From Rikenellaceae bacterium (GTDB lineage Bacteria > Bacteroidota > Bacteroidia > Bacteroidales > Rikenellaceae), in contig SUZH01000002.1 in assembly GCA_015060045.1 (NCBI GenBank), positions 124,001-188,000 on the forward strand: a stretch of DNA of 64,000 nt. The letters are read 5' to 3'. The position numbers were made by a program, and so were the translations under genes. Under the pieces are notes generated by a model, which saw nothing but the letters and a program-made list of their open reading frames with translations, was not told the DNA's origin and made no database searches. The first letter of the stretch is position 1; each line of letters begins with the position of its first letter. Shown one piece after another: positions 16,903 to 26,588 of the stretch.

Positions 16903-18348
16903 TTAGTTCCACCATTTCATAAAAAAGAATTGAATCAGGCCGAAGATCTCCAAACGGCCGAAGAGCATCAATAGGGCATCCACACCCTTCATAACGGCCG
17001 GGATGGCTGCAAAATTATCCATCGAACCCACCTCGCCGAAGCCCGGGCCCACGTTACCCACGCAAGCCACAGCCCCCGAGAAGGCGGTCATCAAATCCAA
17101 TCCACAAAGCGCACCGATGAGCGATCCAAGCAGGATCAGCATCATGTAGGCCACGATAAAGACCGTCACCGTATGCAACGTATCGTTCTCCTGAATCACA
17201 CCATCGAGTTTGATGCGAATCACGGCGTTCGGGTGGCGCTGCTGCTTCATGCGCGCCTTCATCATCTTGGCCGAAAGCACCAGGCGATCGATCTTGATAC
17301 CTCCCGTCGTCGAACCCGAGCAGGCGCAAACCATCGAGACGAAAATCAGGATGATGATGGCAAACGAGGTCCAGGTATTCGTATCGGCCGTGGCAAAGCC
17401 CGAGGTCGTAATGAGCGACGAGACCTGGAAAATCGCGTGACGGAACGCCTGACCAAAGGTGGGGTAGAGCTCTGCCGAGTAGATACTCAACGCCACAAGG
17501 AGCGAAGCGACAAAGATCAGCCCCAGGTAGACGCGCGTCACCTCCGAGCGGAAGATATTGCCCCTTTTACCCGTCACCGTGGCGTAAATCAGGCCGAAGT
17601 GAATACCGGCCACGATGATTGTCGTTACCAACACCGCCTCAATCATGGGCGAGTTATAGAATGCCAGCGAAGCATTTTTGGTCGAGAATCCGCATGTCGA
17701 TACGGAGGACATGCCGTGACATAAGGCATCGAACCAATTCATGCCCGCCACCTTGAACATCAGCGTCGAAAGGATCGTCAGCCCCAAGTAAACCACCATC
17801 AGAATCTGCACGATCATCTGCGTACGATAGTGGAAATTCTCCTTGGCCAGGGTAGACATCTCGACATTCGAAAGCATCATCTTCGAGCGACCCATCGAGG
17901 GGAGAATCACCAGCGCAAACATCACGACGCCCATACCTCCGATCCAACAGGTGGCCATACGCCAAAAGAGCAGACCGCGCGGCAGTTCCTCGATATCATT
18001 CAAGATGGTGGCTCCGGTTGTCGTAAAACCCGACACGCTCTCAAACCAGGCATTCATCAGGGTAAACTCGCCGCCCCACATCAGGTAGGGGAACGTACCT
18101 ACGATACAAGCTACCAGCCACGAACCTACAACCACACAGAAACCCTCCTTGTTGGAGATCTGGACCCGTTTTTCGACAAAGATCAGCGGGAAGGCGCCCA
18201 GCAAAGCGGTCAACAGTGCCGACAGCAGCAGGGGATAGAAGGCCGAATCGACTCCGCTCACGTAGGAGATGCCGGCAGAAAGCAGCATAAAGGCGGCGAT
18301 GAACAACATCACCTGCCCCACATATCGCAATACTACATCTATACGCAT
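16903..18348 (-). CDS. trkH: Potassium uptake channel subunit TrkH
   Basis: 481 residues, polytopic, with the four pore loops of the Trk/Ktr family: SGFTTTGATIL, SSVSTCGFSTKN, SSLITTSGFATAD and GNVGPGFG; the selectivity-filter Gly is present in each. The third membrane-hairpin region CSGSTTGGIKIDRL is typical. TrkH forms a K+ channel gated by cytoplasmic TrkA; no trkA is in the window, so the regulator is encoded elsewhere. The upstream gene encodes a two-helix, HAMP-like membrane protein, 24 bases away. Confidence 0.93.
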   Translation of the reverse strand: MRIDVVLRYVGQVMLFIAAFMLLSAGISYVSGVDSAFYPLLLSALLTALLGAFPLIFVEKRVQISNKEGFCVVVGSWLVACIVGTFPYLMWGGEFTLMNAWFESVSGFTTTGATILNDIEELPRGLLFWRMATCWIGGMGVVMFALVILPSMGRSKMMLSNVEMSTLAKENFHYRTQMIVQILMVVYLGLTILSTLMFKVAGMNWFDALCHGMSSVSTCGFSTKNASLAFYNSPMIEAVLVTTIIVAGIHFGLIYATVTGKRGNIFRSEVTRVYLGLIFVASLLVALSIYSAELYPTFGQAFRHAIFQVSSLITTSGFATADTNTWTSFAIIILIFVSMVCACSGSTTGGIKIDRLVLSAKMMKARMKQQRHPNAVIRIKLDGVIQENDTLHTVTVFIVAYMMLILLGSLIGALCGLDLMTAFSGAVACVGNVGPGFGEVGSMDNFAAIPAVMKGVDALLMLFGRLEIFGLIQFFFMKWWN

Positions 18349-18372
18349 CCTACGGTCTTTTTCGGGTAATTA

Positions 18373-19251
18373 TTATGCCTGACGATGACGAGCCTGATTG
18401 ATCAGGGTATCGATCTTCTCCTTGAGCTCCATCAGTTCATCTTTGCACGCCTCCTTCAGCGCAAAAGGCACCTTATAGGTCAAATAGTTGCCCAACGAGC
18501 GGTTCATATTAACAATCGGATTGACGCAGTAGATCATCATGAAGTAATAGAACATCACCGTCACGGCAATCATCACCAGGAGGGAGATCAATACCGGTGT
18601 TACGGCACGATAGGCACTCGTCTTCATCTGCTCGGTACGCGGCGCCAACGAACTTTGTGTCGAGGTCATGTAGGCCTTCACGGCAGCCGTCAGACGCAGA
18701 TAGACTGCCTCATACTCCTCCGTGTACCAACGTACTGAATCCTCCTCGTCGTTCTGCTCGGCAGCCTCGATCGCAGCCTGTATCAACACAGAATCCACAC
18801 CGAGCGAATCTACTGGCATCTCCACGGCAAGCGCCGCCGAATCGGGCACAACGACCGATTGAGCCTCGCGCTCGGCCAGGCGGTTCAGGTATCGATCCAC
18901 CATCACCTTCATCTCAATCGTAGCAAACGACAACGAGTCGAGGAACGACTTATCGTGGGCCTCGTCACGAGCCGTCTTCAGCACCTGCTCCAGACGCCCC
19001 ATCGCACGGCGGCAATCATCCGCATAGGCCTTTTCACCCAACACCGTGAGGTGAATCAGTGCAACATTCTGCTCATGAGCGGCATCCAACATCTCCTTGG
19101 CCAATTCGACATTGCGTCGTGAGGCGGTCAGAATATCGCCTGCGCCGTGGCTCACGCGATTCAGCTCCACGAGCGACAACATTCCCGATATAAAGAGCAG
19201 GCAGACAATACTCGAAAAGGCGATCGTCACCCGCTTACGCATACCTGTCAT
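18373..19251 (-). CDS. Membrane protein with 4-helix sensor-like domain and HAMP-like tail
   Basis: About 290 residues (ATGs at 19251 and 19242 are both possible). Topology: one membrane helix at residues ~10-27, an envelope domain of ~180 residues that is almost wholly helical (SHGAGDILTASRRNVELAKE resembles four-helix-bundle chemoreceptor sensors), a second membrane helix at ~220-245, then a short HAMP-like stretch (VNPIVNMNRSLGNYLTY). There is no kinase, cyclase, GGDEF or methyl-accepting domain, so it is a sensor-like half without an output. It may interact with a partner encoded elsewhere, or regulate TrkH, its neighbour (inference). Located between mtaB and trkH on the same strand. Confidence 0.72.
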   Translation of the reverse strand: MTGMRKRVTIAFSSIVCLLFISGMLSLVELNRVSHGAGDILTASRRNVELAKEMLDAAHEQNVALIHLTVLGEKAYADDCRRAMGRLEQVLKTARDEAHDKSFLDSLSFATIEMKVMVDRYLNRLAEREAQSVVVPDSAALAVEMPVDSLGVDSVLIQAAIEAAEQNDEEDSVRWYTEEYEAVYLRLTAAVKAYMTSTQSSLAPRTEQMKTSAYRAVTPVLISLLVMIAVTVMFYYFMMIYCVNPIVNMNRSLGNYLTYKVPFALKEACKDELMELKEKIDTLINQARHRQA

Positions 19252-19289
19252 ACTTCTATTAATAAAGATAGTTATGCAAAGATAAACAA

Positions 19290-20588
19290 TTATTCGAGAA
19301 TTTCACCGATCAAATCCCCCGAATCGTCCATGCCGGTCAATTTTACACGACAAATCGTGTTAATTCGCCCTCGATCATAGGGTGCACGCACGCGGCGATA
19401 GTTGCCCGTAAAGCCAAACATCATGCCGCCGCGGATCGTACTCTCGAACAAAACCTCATCCTCCGTACCGATCGCTGCCGCGCAAAAATCGTGATGCAGA
19501 CGCTTACAAAGCTCATCCAACTCGCCCACACGACGCGTAGCAACCGACGACTGCACCTTGCCGGGCATATCGACAGCCGGTGTGCCGGGGCGCTCCGAGA
19601 AGGGGAAAATATGCAGGAAGGCCGGCTCGAGCGAAGCCAGAAAATCATACGTGGCGCGAAAATCCTCCTCCGTCTCACCCGGGAAGCCTGCAATGACATC
19701 AATACCGATAAAGGCATCCGGCATCAGACGTCGTACGGCCGCTATGCGGTCGGCAAATTTGGCCGTCGTGTAACGACGTCGCATTAACCCCAAAATCTTA
19801 TCCGAACCGCTCTGGATCGGGATATGGAAGTGGTGCTGGAACTTTTTCGATGCGGCGCAAAACTCGATGATTTCATCGGTCAGCAGGTTCGGCTCGATCG
19901 ATGAAATACGATAACGATCAATGCCTTCCACCTGATCCAGGGCGCGCAGCAGGTCAATAAACTTTTCGCCCGTCGTACGCCCGAAATCGCCCGTATTGAT
20001 ACCCGTAATCACAATCTCGCGCTGACCTGCCCGCGCAATCGCCTCAGCCTCCTTCACCAAGTCGGCAATCGGCATGTTACGGCTATGGCCACGAGCGTAG
20101 TGGATCGTGCAGTAGGCGCACTTATAATCGCACCCGTCCTGCACCTTGAGAAAGGCTCGTGTACGGTCGGCCGTCGAGAAGGCGGCAAAGAAGCGCGTGA
20201 GGTGTTCCACATCGCAACTATAAACCTGCGCAGGGCCCTTTCCGGCAAGCTCAATGACTCGTTGATATAAATCTCCTTTATAATTGTTTCCCAGCACAAT
20301 ATCAACTCCTTCGATTGCCTCCAAATCCTGCGGACGGAGCTGTGCATAGCAACCCGTCACGGCAATGATGGCATGGGGATTTCGACGGTGGAGTTTACGC
20401 ACCAGATTGCGGCACTTTTTATCGGCATGCTCCGTCACCGAACAGCTGTTGATAATGCAAATATCAGCCTCGGCCGTGGCAGGTACACGTACAAATCCAC
20501 CCTCCACGAATTGGCGGGCGAGGGTAGAACTCTCGGCATAATTGAGCTTACAGCCCAGGGTATGAAAATTGACTCTGCGGGGTTGCAT
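19290..20588 (-). CDS. mtaB: tRNA t6A37 methylthiotransferase MtaB
   Basis: 432 residues. MtaB adds a methylthio group to t6A at position 37 of tRNAs. N-terminal UPF0004 domain with TLGCKLNYAESSTLA and IINSCSVTEHADKKC; central radical SAM domain with CDYKCAYCTIHYARG (CxxxCxxC); C-terminal TRAM-like domain of about 60 residues. The combination with the NPHAIIAVTGCYAQ segment fits MtaB rather than MiaB or RimO. It is the first gene of the minus-strand series, divergent from the metal-ABC permease. Confidence 0.93.
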   Translation of the reverse strand: MQPRRVNFHTLGCKLNYAESSTLARQFVEGGFVRVPATAEADICIINSCSVTEHADKKCRNLVRKLHRRNPHAIIAVTGCYAQLRPQDLEAIEGVDIVLGNNYKGDLYQRVIELAGKGPAQVYSCDVEHLTRFFAAFSTADRTRAFLKVQDGCDYKCAYCTIHYARGHSRNMPIADLVKEAEAIARAGQREIVITGINTGDFGRTTGEKFIDLLRALDQVEGIDRYRISSIEPNLLTDEIIEFCAASKKFQHHFHIPIQSGSDKILGLMRRRYTTAKFADRIAAVRRLMPDAFIGIDVIAGFPGETEEDFRATYDFLASLEPAFLHIFPFSERPGTPAVDMPGKVQSSVATRRVGELDELCKRLHHDFCAAAIGTEDEVLFESTIRGGMMFGFTGNYRRVRAPYDRGRINTICRVKLTGMDDSGDLIGEILE

Positions 20589-20665
20589 GACTTATTTCGA
20601 CTTATTTCCGATGCGAAAATACGAAATCTTCCCTAAAAGAGGGAGGCTTTTCGAAGAAAAAAGCG

Positions 20666-20673
20666 TAAATTTG
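20666..20673 (+). promoter_or_regulatory. Candidate -7 box for the metal-ABC permease
   Basis: TAAATTTG matches TAnnTTTG, 21 bases before the ATG at 20695. No convincing -33 TTG. Confidence 0.5.
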
Positions 20674-20694
20674 CGCGCAATTTAACCGCAAGGA

Positions 20695-21516
20695 ATGGAT
20701 TTTATCAGCGACCTCATACAATACGAATACCTCACCAACGCCTGTTGGGCTGCCATCTTGGCCGGCATCAGCTGCGCTTTGGTGGGCGTCTACATCGTAT
20801 CGCGGCGCATGGTATTCCTCGCCGGAGGCATTACGCACGCCTCCTTTGGCGGCCTCGGCATTGCGCTCTACGCAGGCGCCAACCCGATCCTCGGTGCGCT
20901 GATCTTCGCCGTTTTATCGGCATTCGGCATCGAGTGGGCCACCGAGCGGGGACGGATACGCGAAGATTCGGCCATCGGCATCATTTGGTCGATCGGCATG
21001 GCGCTCGGTGCACTTTTCATGAGTCTGCGTCCGGGTTACACGTCGGGCGACATGACCGCCTACCTCTTCGGTTCGATCATCACCGTCACGCGTGTCGATT
21101 TGATTGCGCTGGCGGTTTTGACGGGAGGACTGCTGATCGGTGCCACGTTGTGGCTGCGCCCGATTATGTATGTAGCATTCGATCGCAATTTTGCCTTGAG
21201 TCGCGCCATTCCGGTACGCACGGTGAGCTACCTGATGGCGCTTGTCATGGCGCTGACGATCGTCCTCTCGATCCGCATCATGGGCATCGTCCTGCTGATC
21301 GCCTTGATCACGATGCCCGTTGTGACGGCCAACCTTGTGTCGCGTTCCTACCGTTCGTTGGTGGTCATAGCCCCCATTATTGCCGTCATTGGTAACGTTT
21401 CGGGCCTGATGATCAGCTACGAATGGGAAGTTCCGCCGGGTACGGCCATCATTTTTACGCTCACCGTTGGGCTTATTGCCATAAAACTATTAACTTTGTC
21501 ACGGAAAAACGCATAA
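20695..21516 (+). CDS. Metal ABC transporter permease (ZnuB/MntB family)
   Basis: 273 residues, about eight or nine membrane segments. Family features: LAGISCALVGVYIVSRRMVFLAGGITHASFGGLGIA near the N-terminus, SIGMALGALFMSL, and a C-terminal RIMGIVLLIALITMPVVTANL. Such permeases work with an ATPase and a binding protein to import Zn2+ or Mn2+. Neither partner is adjacent here; a matching binding lipoprotein and ATPase are encoded at 62.3-63.9 kb, and I infer they belong together. The next gene, an LptF/G permease, starts 14 bases downstream. Confidence 0.9.
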   Translation: MDFISDLIQYEYLTNACWAAILAGISCALVGVYIVSRRMVFLAGGITHASFGGLGIALYAGANPILGALIFAVLSAFGIEWATERGRIREDSAIGIIWSIGMALGALFMSLRPGYTSGDMTAYLFGSIITVTRVDLIALAVLTGGLLIGATLWLRPIMYVAFDRNFALSRAIPVRTVSYLMALVMALTIVLSIRIMGIVLLIALITMPVVTANLVSRSYRSLVVIAPIIAVIGNVSGLMISYEWEVPPGTAIIFTLTVGLIAIKLLTLSRKNA

Positions 21517-21530
21517 CGCACGCATAAGGC

Positions 21531-23042
21531 ATGAAAACGATCCATAAACTTCTCTTGAAGTCCTACTTGGGGCCGATGATCCTCACCTTCTTCATCGTCA
21601 TGTTCGTCTTGATGATGAATATCGTGTGGCGTTACATCGACGAGTTGGTGGGCAAGGGCCTCTCGGCCGGCATCATCATCGAGCTGATGACCTACTTCAT
21701 GGCCAACATGCTCCCGTTGGGTCTGCCGTTGGCCGTTCTGCTGGCTGCAATTATGACGATGGGTAACCTGGGTGAGAATTACGAGTTGCTGGCAATGAAG
21801 TCGGCCGGTATGTCGCTTGTACAGATCACCAAGCCGCTCATCATCCTCATTGCGTTGGTTTCGGTAGGTAGCTTCTTTATCGGCAACAACCTGGTACCAT
21901 ATGCCAACAAAAAGATCCTGAGTATCATGTACGACATCCGACAACAGAAGCAGAACCTCGAATTCCGCGACGGTCTCTTCTTCAACGGCATCGATGACAT
22001 GTCGATCCGCGTCGGACACCAGGATCCCACGACCCACCTCTTGACCGATGTGCTGATCTACGACAATCGCAATCCCAATGGCATGATGAATACAATCGTA
22101 GCCGATTCGGGATACATTCGTCTCTCGGACGACAAACGCTACCTGCTCGTGACGCTCTACAACGGTGAGATGTATGAGCAAAACCGCATGACGTCGGGTA
22201 ACAACCAATGGTTCACGAAGAGCTCGTTGCGTCACCACATTTTTGCTCACCAAGAGCAGGTAATCCCCATGACCGGCTTCGACATGGGTCGTACCGACGC
22301 CAATCAATTTTCGAACAGCCAGACCAAGAATATCAACGAGCTGCAAGGCGATATCGATTCACTGGAGATCACCGTTAGCACAGCGACGAACCGCTCTTAC
22401 GAGCCGCTCCTTAAAGACCGCATCTTCACCAAAGAGGACTCGGTCCTGCCGTTGCCCGACTCGCTACAAATTGATCGCTCGAATTTCCGCGACGTATTAC
22501 TGATCGACTCGCTGGAGTCTCTCTCCACCCGCGATAAGAGCCGCGTATGGGCTGCAGCTCGTTCAACAGCCAAAAACTCGCGTAGCCTCTTCACGTTCGA
22601 TGAATCCGCCGCCAAGGAGTCGCTCAATCAGCTATATCGTTCGCAGGTGGAGTGGCACAAGAAGATGTCGCTTCCGGTCTCGATCATGATCTTCTTCCTG
22701 ATCGGCGCACCGCTCGGAGCCATCATCCGCAAGGGTGGTCTGGGTCTGCCGGTAGTGGTATCGGTGATCTTCTTTGTAATCTATTACATCATCTCGCTGA
22801 CGGGTGAAAAAGCCGCCAAGGAGGGTAATTGGGATGCCGTCTACGGCATGTGGCTTTCGACCTTTATCCTTACGCCGATTGCCATCTACCTAACCTATAA
22901 AGCCACCAACGACTCGTCGTTGCTCGATACGGATTGGTACGCCGGACGCCTCAAGGCGTTGCAGGAACGTCTTGCGCCCTATCTGCTACCCGTCAAGAGT
23001 CGTTGTCAGAAAATTTTGCACACAATTAAACGTAAAAAATAG
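21531..23042 (+). CDS. LptF/LptG family permease (lipopolysaccharide export)
   Basis: 503 residues, longer than E. coli LptF/LptG (~360). The N-terminal membrane block has [18 protein letters not shown], the family's charged first segment, and [19 protein letters not shown] large soluble beta-jellyroll-like domain (about 115-380) follows, then a second membrane block with [20 protein letters not shown]. With the ATPase LptB these permeases extract LPS from the inner membrane. Whether this is F or G cannot be told, and some Bacteroidota encode a single fused-length type; the extra length is in the middle domain (about 270 residues). Immediately followed by ribBA. Confidence 0.88.
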   Translation: MKTIHKLLLKSYLGPMILTFFIVMFVLMMNIVWRYIDELVGKGLSAGIIIELMTYFMANMLPLGLPLAVLLAAIMTMGNLGENYELLAMKSAGMSLVQITKPLIILIALVSVGSFFIGNNLVPYANKKILSIMYDIRQQKQNLEFRDGLFFNGIDDMSIRVGHQDPTTHLLTDVLIYDNRNPNGMMNTIVADSGYIRLSDDKRYLLVTLYNGEMYEQNRMTSGNNQWFTKSSLRHHIFAHQEQVIPMTGFDMGRTDANQFSNSQTKNINELQGDIDSLEITVSTATNRSYEPLLKDRIFTKEDSVLPLPDSLQIDRSNFRDVLLIDSLESLSTRDKSRVWAAARSTAKNSRSLFTFDESAAKESLNQLYRSQVEWHKKMSLPVSIMIFFLIGAPLGAIIRKGGLGLPVVVSVIFFVIYYIISLTGEKAAKEGNWDAVYGMWLSTFILTPIAIYLTYKATNDSSLLDTDWYAGRLKALQERLAPYLLPVKSRCQKILHTIKRKK

Positions 23043-23044
23043 AC

Positions 23045-24268
23045 ATGGATCAACTCTCTGTATTAAATACCGTCGAGGAGGCCGTCGAGGACTTTCGCCA
23101 AGGTAAAGTAGTCATCGTAGTTGATGACGAGGATCGCGAAAACGAGGGCGATTTCATCGTAGCCGCCGAACTGATTACCCCCGAAGTGGTCAACTTCATG
23201 CTGCATGAAGGACGCGGTGTTTTGTGCGCTCCGCTCTCGGAGAAGCGTTGCGACGAACTGGGACTGCAGATGATGGAGCAGAACAACACGTCGCTCCTCG
23301 GCACCCCCTTCACCGTATCGTGCGACCTGCTGGGTCACGGCTGCACGACGGGTGTTTCGGCAGCTGACCGCGCCGCTACGCTGCGCGCATTGGCCGATCC
23401 CGCCACGCTTCCGACCGATCTGGGCCGTCCGGGACACATCAACCCGTTGCGTGCTCGCGACAAGGGTGTTTTGCGCCGTCCGGGTCACACGGAGGCTGCT
23501 ATTGATCTGGCCCGCATGGCAGGCCTGCAACCGGCCGGTGTGTTGATCGAGGTGATGAACGAGGACGGCACGATGGCCCGTCTGCCCGAGTTAGTAAAGA
23601 TTGCCCAGAAATTCGACCTGAAGATTATTTCGATCGCCGACATGATTGCCTACCGCCTAAAGGAGGAGTCACTTATCGAGCGCGGCGCTACGGTACCGCT
23701 GCCGACGGCATGGGGCGATTTCCAGATCACGCCGTTCCGCCAAAAGTCGAACGGAGTGGAGCATGTAGCCCTCACGAAGGGTTCGTGGACGGAGGATGAG
23801 CCGGTGCTGATTCGCGTACACTCGTCGTGCGCCACGGGCGACATTTTCGGTTCGTATCGTTGCGATTGTGGCGACCAGCTCCACGAGGCGATGCAGATGA
23901 TCGAGAAGGAGGGCAAGGGCGCTATCGTCTACCTGAACCAGGAGGGCCGCGGCATCGGTCTTTGTAATAAGATTCAAGCCTACAAGTTGCAGGATCAAGG
24001 CCTTGACACGGTCGATGCCAACCTCAAGCTCGGCTTCAAGGCCGACGAGCGCGACTATGGCGTAGGTGCAAGCATCATCCGCGAGCTGGGTATCCGCAAG
24101 ATGCGCCTGATGACCAACAACCCCTCGAAGAAGGCCGGTCTGGAGGGCTACGGACTCACGATTGAAGAGATTGTACCGATTGTCATTCAGCCCAACGAGC
24201 ACAACCTGCGTTACCTCTCGACCAAACAGGAGCGCATGAATCACACGCTGGGTCTGGACAAAGAGTAG
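23045..24268 (+). CDS. ribBA: Bifunctional riboflavin enzyme RibBA
   Basis: 407 residues combining two riboflavin-pathway enzymes. Residues ~5-205 are 3,4-dihydroxy-2-butanone 4-phosphate synthase, with [12 protein letters not shown] (acidic metal/substrate loop) and [17 protein letters not shown]. Residues ~208-400 are GTP cyclohydrolase II, with [18 protein letters not shown] (zinc Cys residues) and NQEGRGIGL. The start ATG follows the upstream stop by two bases, so it is co-transcribed with the permease. No FMN riboswitch is seen; the other rib genes are not in the window. Confidence 0.95.
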   Translation: MDQLSVLNTVEEAVEDFRQGKVVIVVDDEDRENEGDFIVAAELITPEVVNFMLHEGRGVLCAPLSEKRCDELGLQMMEQNNTSLLGTPFTVSCDLLGHGCTTGVSAADRAATLRALADPATLPTDLGRPGHINPLRARDKGVLRRPGHTEAAIDLARMAGLQPAGVLIEVMNEDGTMARLPELVKIAQKFDLKIISIADMIAYRLKEESLIERGATVPLPTAWGDFQITPFRQKSNGVEHVALTKGSWTEDEPVLIRVHSSCATGDIFGSYRCDCGDQLHEAMQMIEKEGKGAIVYLNQEGRGIGLCNKIQAYKLQDQGLDTVDANLKLGFKADERDYGVGASIIRELGIRKMRLMTNNPSKKAGLEGYGLTIEEIVPIVIQPNEHNLRYLSTKQERMNHTLGLDKE

Positions 24269-24281
24269 GGGAGCGAACGAG

Positions 24282-25244
24282 ATGAACGCCAAGGATTTAC
24301 GCATCGTCTTCATGGGTACGCCCGAGTTTGCCGTACCCTCACTGAAAGCCCTCGTCGAGGGGGGCTACAACGTCATTGCCGTGGTCACAACGCCCGACAA
24401 GCCCGCAGGCCGTGGCCGCCTGCTGCACGAAAGCGACGTAAAGATTGCCGCCCGCGAATTGGGGTTACCGATTCTGCAGCCCGAAAAGTTGCGCGACGAG
24501 GAGTTTGTGGCTGCTATGGAGGCACTGAAGCCCGACTTGGGCATCGTCATTGCCTTCCGCATGCTACCCGAGGTGATCTGGTCGATGCCGCGACTCGGCA
24601 CCTTTAACCTGCACGCCTCGCTCCTGCCCGAATATCGTGGCGCCGCCCCGATTAACTGGGCGATTATCAACGGCGAGAAGGAGACAGGTGTGACGACTTT
24701 CCTGCTGAATCACGAGATCGACAAAGGTGCCATCATCGGCCAACTCCGCGAGGAGATCACGCCCGACGATACGATCGGCACGCTCTACGATCGCCTGATG
24801 CACAAGGGCGTAGGGCTGGTGCTTGAGACGGTCGAAAAGTTAGCAGCAGGGGAGATCAATCCCATTGAGCAGCAGCACATTGACGAATCGACTCTCAAAC
24901 CCGCTCCGAAGATTTTCAAGGAGGATTGCCTGGTTGATTGGAGCAAGGGAGGTCGTCAGATTGTCAACTTTGTACGCGGCCTGTCGCCTTATCCGGCTGC
25001 CTGGAGTCGCCTTGTACGCGATGGTGAGGAGCTTGCCGTAAAGATTTTCCGCACCTCGTTTTTGGAGGCTGCACACAACGAGCCGCTTGGCACGATTCGC
25101 ACTGATTGGCGCGAGGAGTTAGAGGTGGCCTGCGCGGATGGTTGGATCAAGATCCACGAATTGCAAGTAGCCGGCAAACGTCGCATGACGACCCATGACC
25201 TGCTGCTTGGTTTCCGCCAGATCGAGAGCTACGAGTTCCGATAG
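24282..25244 (+). CDS. fmt: Methionyl-tRNA formyltransferase
   Basis: 320 residues. Formylates initiator Met-tRNA with 10-formyl-THF. N-terminal Rossmann-like domain with VFMGTPEFAVPSL; the catalytic segment is FNLHASLLPEYRGAAPINW (Asn, His and the following Asp of the N-H-D triad; the Asp would be in the DKGAIIGQ stretch). C-terminal OB-fold domain from about 205. It is the last gene of the run that starts at 20.7 kb, and is followed by a terminator. The peptide deformylase gene, often adjacent, is not in the window. Confidence 0.94.
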   Translation: MNAKDLRIVFMGTPEFAVPSLKALVEGGYNVIAVVTTPDKPAGRGRLLHESDVKIAARELGLPILQPEKLRDEEFVAAMEALKPDLGIVIAFRMLPEVIWSMPRLGTFNLHASLLPEYRGAAPINWAIINGEKETGVTTFLLNHEIDKGAIIGQLREEITPDDTIGTLYDRLMHKGVGLVLETVEKLAAGEINPIEQQHIDESTLKPAPKIFKEDCLVDWSKGGRQIVNFVRGLSPYPAAWSRLVRDGEELAVKIFRTSFLEAAHNEPLGTIRTDWREELEVACADGWIKIHELQVAGKRRMTTHDLLLGFRQIESYEFR

Positions 25245-25262
25245 TCGATACACTTATATAGT

Positions 25263-25299
25263 AAAAGAGCCGTCCCCATTTGGAACGGCTCTTTTCGTT
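25263..25299. terminator. Bidirectional rho-independent terminator
   Basis: Stem AAAAGAGCCGT / ACGGCTCTTTT with a T-rich tail; between convergent fmt and DUF1015 genes. Confidence 0.85.
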
Positions 25300-25322
25300 T
25301 TCTTTTCAATCCGCGTTCGGAC

Positions 25323-26564
25323 TTACTCTTTGAAAGAGTGAATCACCACACCCGAACGCAACTTCGGCTCAAACCAGGTCGTCTTCGGCGGCATGATGTT
25401 GCCCGTGTCGGCGATGTTGATCAGCTGCTGCATCGAAACGGGGTAAAGGGCAAAGGCAGCCTTCATCTCACCGCTATCCACGCGGCGCTTCAGCTCGCCC
25501 AGGCCACGAATGCCGCCCACGAAATCGATCCGTTTCGACGTACGCAGATCCTTAATATCGAGAATCTTATCCAACACCAAATCCGACAGAACCGTTACAT
25601 CCAGCACCCCGATCGGGTCGTTGTCGTCATAGGTTCCCTCCTTGGCCGTGAGGCTGTACCACTCGCCATCGATATACATCGAGAAGTTATGCAGCGCGGC
25701 GGGCGTGTACACCTCCTCACCCTTGCACTCCATCACGAACGACTCCTCCAACTTGGCCAGCAGCTCCTCCTTCGTCAGTCCGTTCAGGTCCTTCACGACG
25801 CGGTTGTAGTCGATGATCTTGAGCTGCGAAGCGGGGAAGGTCACAGCCAGGAAGTAGCAGTATTCCTCCTCGCCCGTATGGTTCGGGTTCTTGCTTTCGC
25901 ACTCGGCACCCACGCGGGCTGCAGCAGCCGTACGGTGGTGGCCATCAGCCACATACAAAGCCGGAATAGCTGCAAAAAGCTCCGTCAGGCGGTCGTTCGT
26001 CTTCTTATCGCGAATCACCCATAGGTGGTGACCGAAGCCGTCGGCAGCCGTAAAGTCATACTCGGGCTCACCCTTCACCACCTCGGCTACGATGGCGTTG
26101 ATCTCCTCGTCATCGGGGTAGGCGAAGAATACCGGCTCGATGTTGGCCTGCTGGTTGCGCACATGAATCATGCGATCCTCCTCCTTGTCGGGACGGGTCA
26201 GTTCATGCTTCTTGATGGCACCCGAACGGTAATCCTCGTAGTGGCAGCACATGGCCAAACCATACTGCGTACGCCCATCCATCGTCTGAGCATACACATA
26301 GTAGTACTCCTCGGGGTCCTGCACCAGCCAACCCTCCTGCTGCCAACGGGCGAAGTTATCCATCGCCTTCTGATAGACCTCTTCGGAGTGCTCGTCGGCA
26401 ATCGGATCGAAGTCGATCTCGGGTTTGATGATGTGCAAGAGCGAACGCTCCGTTGCCTCGGCTTTAGCTTCAACGGAGTTCAACACATCATAGGGACGCG
26501 ATGCTACCTCGGCAGCATACTGTTTCGGCGGACGAATACCGCAGAAAGGTTTGATTTTTACCAT
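25323..26564 (-). CDS. DUF1015 family protein linked to serine biosynthesis
   Basis: 413 residues, soluble, no membrane segment. It opens with IKPFCGIRPPKQYAAEVASRPYDVL, typical of DUF1015. A distinctive motif is VADGHHRTAAAA (Asp207, His209, His210, Arg211), reminiscent of the DGHHR signature in ParB/sulfiredoxin-fold serine kinases of the SerK type; this is my recollection, not a computed match. It lies 24 bases downstream of the serA stop, in an apparent serC-serA-DUF1015 operon. An enzymatic role around phosphoserine or serine is inference; the family has no firmly assigned function that I know of. Confidence 0.85.
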   Translation of the reverse strand: MVKIKPFCGIRPPKQYAAEVASRPYDVLNSVEAKAEATERSLLHIIKPEIDFDPIADEHSEEVYQKAMDNFARWQQEGWLVQDPEEYYYVYAQTMDGRTQYGLAMCCHYEDYRSGAIKKHELTRPDKEEDRMIHVRNQQANIEPVFFAYPDDEEINAIVAEVVKGEPEYDFTAADGFGHHLWVIRDKKTNDRLTELFAAIPALYVADGHHRTAAAARVGAECESKNPNHTGEEEYCYFLAVTFPASQLKIIDYNRVVKDLNGLTKEELLAKLEESFVMECKGEEVYTPAALHNFSMYIDGEWYSLTAKEGTYDDNDPIGVLDVTVLSDLVLDKILDIKDLRTSKRIDFVGGIRGLGELKRRVDSGEMKAAFALYPVSMQQLINIADTGNIMPPKTTWFEPKLRSGVVIHSFKE

Positions 26565-26588
26565 ATTGCAGTGTAAGTTCTAAAGTTT

